Positions 53,102-56,326 of a stretch of 56,326 nt of DNA are shown one piece after another (position 1 is the stretch's first letter; every line of letters starts with the position of its first letter). The notes below the pieces were generated by a model, which did no database searches, had not been told where the DNA came from, and saw nothing but the letters and a program-made list of their open reading frames with translations. Source of the stretch: a virus; IMG/VR virus record IMGVR_UViG_3300018083_000033, positions 1-56,326 of that record. One strand, 5' to 3'. The translations under genes and the position numbers were made by a program.

Positions 53102-55372
53102 ATGGCGATCGCCCTCAGAGGCTCCGCGGCGGTACCGGCGGGAAATCCGACGACATCGGCCACCATCACGATTGACGGGGCGGTGGCGACGAATGACGTT
53201 CTCTTTCTGACCGTCACGTCTCGCGATTCCACTGGTGCGGGTACGCTCGCGGTCACGGATAACGATGCAGGGGGCAATGCGTGGGCGAAGATCGGCAACT
53301 CCACCGATCACAAGGCCACACTCTGGTACAAGCGCGCGACGTCAGCCACAGCCAGCAAGACAGTCACGATCGCCAACGCGGTCGGTTCCTGTTCAGCGGT
53401 CCTCAAGGCCTTTTCAGGCGCGAGCACGGGCAGCATTCCGTACAGCCAGGTTACCGTCGAAACCAACGCCGCAGCAGACGAAACGCATGCGGGCTTCACG
53501 CCCACAATGGGCGATTCGATGGTGTGCGCGGCCGTATTCGATTACGGCAATGACGACGCAATCACCAATCTAGCCTTCGGCACACTTGGTACGCTGACCG
53601 CGACAGAAAAGCAATCTACCGGCGGATCGGATTGCACCAACCAGTTCGGGCACAAGATTTCCACGGGCAATCCCGCGGCCACGGGCAACCTGACGTGGTC
53701 ACAGACGGATAACACCGGCTATTCGATGACGTGGGCGATTGTGCCGCCTGCGGACATGGCGCCGAGTGCTGGCGCGTTGACGGCTGCGGGTGTTGCTGCT
53801 GCATTGCTGTTGTCGATGGCGATGCCGGCTGGTGCGCTCACGCTGGCAGGGCAGACTGGCTCAGCGGGTAATGGGCCTGCGGTCAAGCCTGCGGCTGGCA
53901 CGCTGGTCTTCAAGGGACCACAGCGGCCGTCTGGCGGTTCGACACTCACGCCCAGCCAAGGCGGCTTAGCCTTTACCGGCTACGCGCCAGGGCTTCAGTT
54001 CCAGATTCCCGCGGGTGCAGGTGCGCTGGCTTTCGCGGGCACATCGGCAGGCTTAAGCGCCAGCCTAACGCCAGCAGCGGCCAGTCTGGCGCTCAGCGGG
54101 ACAGCGAGCAGCCTTCAGGACAGCTTTGCGGTTCCACAAGGCACCATAGCGTTTACAGGCCGATCGCCTTCGCTGAATACGATCGTTCCGCAAGGCGATC
54201 TGGCGTTCACGGGAACCACGCCCACCCTCACGCTGGCGATTACGCAGGCGCCTGGGGCTGGAAGTCTCACGTTTGCCGGCCTCTCGCCGTCTTTGGCGCA
54301 GACGTTGCCCGTTGCGGCGGGCTCGCTGTCTCTTGTTGGGACAACGCCGGCTCTCTCTGACGCACTAACGCCGAATGTTGTTGCCCTCACATTCACGGGC
54401 ACAACGCCAACGCTGTCGGTCAACGCGCAATACTATCCAGCCGCTGGACAGATCGCATTAACAGGCCTGAATCCAGCACTTCAGGATCTCGTTCCTGTTG
54501 GCGCTGGCGCACTCGCGCTGAGTGGTCAGACGCCCTCGATTGGCGCGGCGAACTCGGTTCCCGTTGATGCTGGCTCGCTGACGCTTGACGGACAAGCACC
54601 GACACTCGTTGAGCGCATTGCGGCGGCTCCGGCGGCTGGCAGTCTCGCGCTCTCCGGCCAAGCGCCCACACTCGTTGAGCTGATTTACGTCAGCCCTGCG
54701 GCTGGCTCGCTCACATTCACGGGTCAAGCGCCTGCCGCGTTGGGTGCAGGACAGCGCGCGCCTGATACTGGCGCACTCGTTCTCGCGGGCCAGGCGCCGG
54801 CCCTGCTCGAGCAGTTCCCTGTTGCCGCTGGAAGCCTTGCGTTCACAGGGTTAGCGCCATCGGCTGCTCAAGTCATCGATCGGCCAGTTGCGGCTGGTGC
54901 GCTTGCGTTCACCGGAACGACGCCGACCTTAGTTGAGCGCATTGTCGCGGCGCCTGCGGCTGGCGATCTGTCGCTCACGGGCACAACGCCGAGTATTTCT
55001 GCGCCGATTTCGCTGACGCCGAATGCTGGCGGTTTGGCGCTGAGCGGGCAAGCGCCCTCGCTGAATGACGGCATCGCGCCGAATGCTGGCACGCTGGCGT
55101 TCACAGGCACGAGCTGCACATTCGATGAGGCGATTCGTGTTTCGGCTGGTGCGCTCACGCTCACTGGAACCACGCCAGAGCTCGCACAAAGCCAATCGAA
55201 CCCTGATTCTGCGGCGTTGGTACTCGCTGGACAGGCGCCAACGATTACGGTGGCGATTGCGGCGATTGCCGATTATCGCGTCCTCATTCCGGCCGATGAC
55301 TATCGCGTCCTGATTCCAGCGGATGACGTGCGCGTGGTGATTCCGGCTGACGATCCCGAGGTGAATCTGTGA
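53102..55372 (+). CDS. Repeat-rich tail fibre-like protein
   Basis: A 756-residue protein. Residues 1-215 form a beta-sandwich (TSATITIDGAVATNDVLFLTVTSRDSTGAGTLAVTDNDAGGNAW...), like the N-terminus of many phage fibre proteins. From about residue 219 to 720 there are about 24 degenerate units of about 18-23 residues with consensus P-AG-L-LTG--P-L---I (e.g. AAGSLALSGQAPTLVE). The C-terminus has three copies of DYRVLIPADD-type repeat (55271-55353). Each unit likely forms a beta-hairpin or strand pair in a long fibre. Confidence 0.75.
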   Translation: MAIALRGSAAVPAGNPTTSATITIDGAVATNDVLFLTVTSRDSTGAGTLAVTDNDAGGNAWAKIGNSTDHKATLWYKRATSATASKTVTIANAVGSCSAVLKAFSGASTGSIPYSQVTVETNAAADETHAGFTPTMGDSMVCAAVFDYGNDDAITNLAFGTLGTLTATEKQSTGGSDCTNQFGHKISTGNPAATGNLTWSQTDNTGYSMTWAIVPPADMAPSAGALTAAGVAAALLLSMAMPAGALTLAGQTGSAGNGPAVKPAAGTLVFKGPQRPSGGSTLTPSQGGLAFTGYAPGLQFQIPAGAGALAFAGTSAGLSASLTPAAASLALSGTASSLQDSFAVPQGTIAFTGRSPSLNTIVPQGDLAFTGTTPTLTLAITQAPGAGSLTFAGLSPSLAQTLPVAAGSLSLVGTTPALSDALTPNVVALTFTGTTPTLSVNAQYYPAAGQIALTGLNPALQDLVPVGAGALALSGQTPSIGAANSVPVDAGSLTLDGQAPTLVERIAAAPAAGSLALSGQAPTLVELIYVSPAAGSLTFTGQAPAALGAGQRAPDTGALVLAGQAPALLEQFPVAAGSLAFTGLAPSAAQVIDRPVAAGALAFTGTTPTLVERIVAAPAAGDLSLTGTTPSISAPISLTPNAGGLALSGQAPSLNDGIAPNAGTLAFTGTSCTFDEAIRVSAGALTLTGTTPELAQSQSNPDSAALVLAGQAPTITVAIAAIADYRVLIPADDYRVLIPADDVRVVIPADDPEVNL
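53757..55265 (+). repeat. About 24 degenerate coding repeats
   Basis: Units of about 54-69 bases encode P-AG(S/A)L(A/T)(L/F)(S/T)G(Q/T)(A/T)P(T/S)L. Neighbouring units such as 14, 15 and 19 (ending PTLVERI or PTLVELI) are the most alike, suggesting recent duplication within the block. A single related unit ends the protein at 49076. Confidence 0.7.
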
Positions 55373-55704
55373 GCACAGTGGACATACGCCCGCTGAACGT
55401 CATCGAAAAGGACGCCAACGAAAGCCGCGTCATTGTGTTCGACTGGAACGAGTCGAATCTGGCCGCAACCGTCACGATTTCCACCTCAACGTGGATCATC
55501 ACGGCGCTGCGGCCGTCAAACGAGTCGCCCGTCGCCTTGCTGAACGATAACGCCAGCATTCTGAGCGGCAGCCGCAAGACGCAAACACGATTAACGGCTG
55601 GCACATTGGGCAGCGAATACCGGGTCACTAATCGCGTGGTCACCAGCGAAAGCCCAAGCCAGACCAAAGAGCGCTCGATTGTGGTCAGCGTGGTGGATCT
55701 GTGA
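55369..55704 (+). CDS. Small fibre-region protein
   Basis: A 111-residue protein from GTG 55369 (GTGA overlap). VRIVFDWNESNLAATVTISTSTWIITALRPS...RKTQTRLTAGTLGSEYRVTNRVVTSESPSQTKERSIVVSVV (in part) is an immunoglobulin-like beta-sandwich common in phage tail proteins. It may cap the long repeat fibre. Confidence 0.6.
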   Translation: MSTVDIRPLNVIEKDANESRVIVFDWNESNLAATVTISTSTWIITALRPSNESPVALLNDNASILSGSRKTQTRLTAGTLGSEYRVTNRVVTSESPSQTKERSIVVSVVDL

Positions 55705-56069
55705 CAACGCTCGCCAAAAGGCCGTGCGCGTTTACGCAGGGCTGCACTGAGCGCGTTGAGTCAGGGTTTTGCGAAAAGCACGGCGGAAAGTGGAAAAACC
55801 GGCGTTCAGCATCCGCTGGTTGGTACGACACGGCAAAATGGAAGAACGAGCGAAAGCGGTTCATTTCTGAGTTTCCGTTGTGCGGGATGCGAACGCGCGG
55901 CCAGAAGCCTGTCATGAGCGAGTGCCACGCGAAGCAGCTTTTGGTGCCGGCGAAACAGGTTGATCACGTCGTTCCGCATCGCGGTGACGAAGCGCGGTTC
56001 TGGGATCGCGATGGCTGGCAGTCGTTGTGCGCGTCCTGTGGCGCCAAGAAATCTAGGTCGGGCCTGTAA
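55701..56069 (+). CDS. HNH endonuclease (packaging-associated type)
   Basis: A 122-residue protein. GWYDTAKWKNERKRFISEFPLCGMRT...AKQVDHVVPHRGDEARFWDRDGWQSLCASCGAKKSRSG is an HNH with DH-VP and N replaced by a D-x2-SLC-xC type end. HNH proteins of this size are typically encoded next to terminases and help DNA cutting. GTG start in a GTGA overlap. With the 5' end terminase this supports a circular map. Confidence 0.85.
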   Translation: MTTLAKRPCAFTQGCTERVESGFCEKHGGKWKNRRSASAGWYDTAKWKNERKRFISEFPLCGMRTRGQKPVMSECHAKQLLVPAKQVDHVVPHRGDEARFWDRDGWQSLCASCGAKKSRSGL

Positions 56070-56267
56070 ATGGGCGGAATTGGATCCGGCGGACACAAGA
56101 ATTGCGGTCGGAAACGCATTGAAGGCGTTGCGCGCGACTCTCGTGGTCGAATCGTTTACTACGTGCCAGTGGTAAAAGCCCCGCCAAAAGGTCGGGCCGT
56201 TTCGCTGTGCGATTGCGGGTCCCAAAAGACGAAATCTAGCAGCCGGTCCGCGTGCTGGGCCAACTGA
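56070..56267 (+). CDS. Small Cys-containing protein before the terminase
   Basis: A 65-residue protein beginning directly after the HNH stop. MGGIGSGGHKNCGRKRIEG resembles the basic N-terminal motif of the small terminase (GGRRNHAGAK). The C-terminus has CDCG...SACW, a possible zinc site. Function is unknown; it sits between HNH and small terminase across the window junction. Confidence 0.5.
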   Translation: MGGIGSGGHKNCGRKRIEGVARDSRGRIVYYVPVVKAPPKGRAVSLCDCGSQKTKSSSRSACWAN

Positions 56268-56326
56268 GGCTCGCATGATGAGACGGGAGGGCCGTATCAC
56301 TCCTTGGGGTTATACGAACGCTACAC

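Noticed and set aside
49076-55704. A diversity-generating retroelement acting on the fibre genes
   Set aside because: No reverse transcriptase gene and no template/variable repeat pair with adenine-specific differences were seen.
1-56326. tRNA genes and CRISPR arrays
   Set aside because: No T-loop with matching cloverleaf and no regularly spaced direct repeats were seen.

Overview
The window looks like an essentially complete genome of a tailed, siphovirus-type temperate phage (56.3 kb, GC-rich) with an HK97-like head and a long non-contractile tail. The right end (a packaging-type HNH nuclease and a small Cys-rich protein) runs naturally into the left end (small terminase, large terminase), so the sequence is probably circular or circularly permuted and was opened just before the terminase. 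No host marker is decisive. The genes are GC-rich at third positions and use AGGAG-type ribosome sites, and many start at GTG or TTG with 4-base overlaps. Three Sec signal peptides point to a bacterial host with GC-rich DNA; I cannot name the host.

Layout. 0-5.2 kb: terminase small and large subunits, then a cassette of a GT-A glycosyltransferase, a radical SAM/SPASM enzyme and a CgeB-like glycosyltransferase. 5.3-14.6 kb: portal (with an unusual 400-residue coiled-coil tail), prohead protease, major capsid protein, a tandem pair of small paralogues, head-tail connector proteins and tail tube. 14.7-24.4 kb: tail chaperone pair joined by a -1 frameshift, tape measure, distal tail and tail tip proteins. 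24.4-29.4 kb: small membrane proteins (probable lysis region), a metallophosphoesterase, an HExxH protein and a secreted beta-helix protein. 29.3-30.8 kb: leftward small genes. 30.9-35.6 kb: control and accessory region with leftward and rightward genes, a DDE (IS1-type) transposase in an operon with an XRE regulator and a tiny membrane protein resembling the haem-binding helix of cytochrome oxidase subunit I, a repressor/Cro pair and several consensus promoters. 35.6-46.9 kb: early genes, many of them small zinc-binding proteins, plus HNH nucleases, a CII-like regulator, Bet annealase, RuvC-like resolvase, a DNA methyltransferase, and replication-associated proteins. 47-56.3 kb: secreted proteins, tail fibre-like proteins, a second modification cassette (SAM methyltransferase and DUF115-like protein), a tail gene split by a group I intron, a free-standing HNH nuclease, and a 756-residue protein made of about 24 degenerate repeats.

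The most notable items are: (1) a group I intron (51203-51440) whose splice sites can be placed exactly by P1, P10 and the restored reading frame, next to an HNH nuclease with its own consensus promoter; (2) a region of about 550 bases without a gene (about 42924-43500) packed with perfect helices, which looks like a large ornate noncoding RNA; (3) the transposase-XRE-oxidase-helix operon, controlled by a 20-bp palindromic operator whose half-sites recur at a second promoter 1.7 kb away; (4) a family of dispersed 14-73 base repeats in the early region; and (5) consensus promoters placed so that the transcript would begin at or next to the start codon (leaderless mRNAs). No integrase, endolysin, DNA polymerase, helicase, tRNA or CRISPR array was recognised.
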